Part shown: piece by piece, positions 63,692 through 64,000 of the stretch | Layout: every line of letters starts with the position of its first letter | How positions within the stretch are numbered: position 1 is the first letter of the stretch | Assembly (NCBI RefSeq): GCF_900112765.1 | Contig: NZ_FOMZ01000009.1 | Span: 1 to 64,000, forward strand | Origin: Actinopolyspora alba | Lineage (GTDB): Bacteria; Actinomycetota; Actinomycetes; Mycobacteriales; Pseudonocardiaceae | Length of the DNA stretch: 64,000 nt | Direction of reading: 5' to 3' | The notes under the pieces: model-generated | Databases searched by the model: none | The model's input: only the letters and a program-made list of their open reading frames with translations | What the model was told of the DNA's origin: nothing | Made by a program: the position numbers and the translations under genes

Positions 63692-64000
63692 CGATTGGTC
63701 GGATGTGCTGGTTGCGATGGTTGGCCGGTTCGCTCGCCTGCTTGGTGGTGCTTGCTGGTTGTTCGGGGGCGGGTGCGGACGAGAGTGCGCCGCCGACGTG
63801 GGTGAGCACTCCGCCGCAGCACCTGTCCTGTGACGGGTTGGCCGATCCAAGGTTGATGGTGGATGTGATCCAGGCCGCGGACCTGGGTGAACCCGACCCC
63901 GATGACTCCTTCGCCGAGGTGAAAGCCGAGGAGCCTTCCCTGAGCTGCGACGCGGTTGATCACGATGATCTACAGCTCAGTATGTACCAGGCAAAGAAAG
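63688..64000 (+). CDS. Lipoprotein, N-terminal part (runs off the window)
   Basis: From ATG 63688 the frame stays open to the last base. The first residues, MTIGRMCWLRWLAGSLACLV and VLAGCSGAG, form a signal peptide with lipobox LVVLAGC. After the Cys the sequence is Asp/Pro-rich, with CDGLADPRLMVDVIQ that resembles DUF3558-type lipoproteins. The start overlaps the previous stop (ATGA), so it belongs to the same operon. Confidence 0.72.
   Translation, partial: MTIGRMCWLRWLAGSLACLVVLAGCSGAGADESAPPTWVSTPPQHLSCDGLADPRLMVDVIQAADLGEPDPDDSFAEVKAEEPSLSCDAVDHDDLQLSMYQAKK

Overview
The window is high-GC DNA from a filamentous-type actinomycete. The gene order metK..priA, def-fmt-rsmB, rpe-rib, uvrC-rapZ-yvcK-whiA and gap-pgk-tpiA-secG, together with WhiA, RbpA, DUF397/DUF5753 regulators, DUF3558 lipoproteins and EspG, points to the Pseudonocardiales or a close relative such as Actinopolyspora or Saccharopolyspora. 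The genus is an inference from gene content, not a measurement.

Positions 1-32.3 kb are conserved core: the metK 3' end, a secreted serine hydrolase, trmL, priA, a polysaccharide deacetylase lipoprotein, a DUF4015 protein, def-fmt-rsmB, an OsmC protein, a fungal-type cytosine deaminase, an amino acid permease, rpe-ribD-ribE-ribBA-ribH as one chain of 4-nt overlaps, a stand-alone dihydroorotate-dehydrogenase-like gene, uvrC-rapZ-yvcK-whiA, gap-pgk-tpiA, secG and rbpA.

Positions 32.3-64 kb are accessory. A complete structural, accessory and maturation locus for a group 1h (actinobacterial, formerly group 5) [NiFe]-hydrogenase occupies 40.0-54.0 kb: SIS, HypC-like, SIS, small subunit, large subunit, NifU/Rieske-like, DUF5947, DUF6084, a 505-aa unknown, maturation protease, a DUF6893-like small protein, hypC, hypD, hypE, hypA, hypB. 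HypF is not in the window. It would make an O2-tolerant, high-affinity H2-oxidising enzyme; HypA/B/C/D/E build the NiFe site, the protease trims the large subunit, and the NifU/Rieske-like protein may carry electrons or FeS clusters. The locus is flanked by two paralogous modules (helical WXG-like protein, DUF3558 lipoprotein, DUF397, XRE/DUF5753) at 33.2-35.4 and 54.6-57.1 kb. A type-VII-secretion-associated region (PPE-like, EspG, WXG-like proteins, lipoprotein) runs to the right edge.

The most unusual signal is two families of structured intergenic repeats. Family A (six full copies, about 120 bp, all in the same orientation) folds into a long three-tier hairpin whose helices are held by compensatory base changes between copies. 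Family B (twelve copies, about 24 bp) is a short hairpin capped by GCGA, a GNRA-type tetraloop, in the majority orientation. They avoid coding sequence, often occur together, and interrupt the otherwise tightly overlapping hydrogenase operon at four internal junctions. I see no CRISPR array, tRNA, rRNA or transposase gene.
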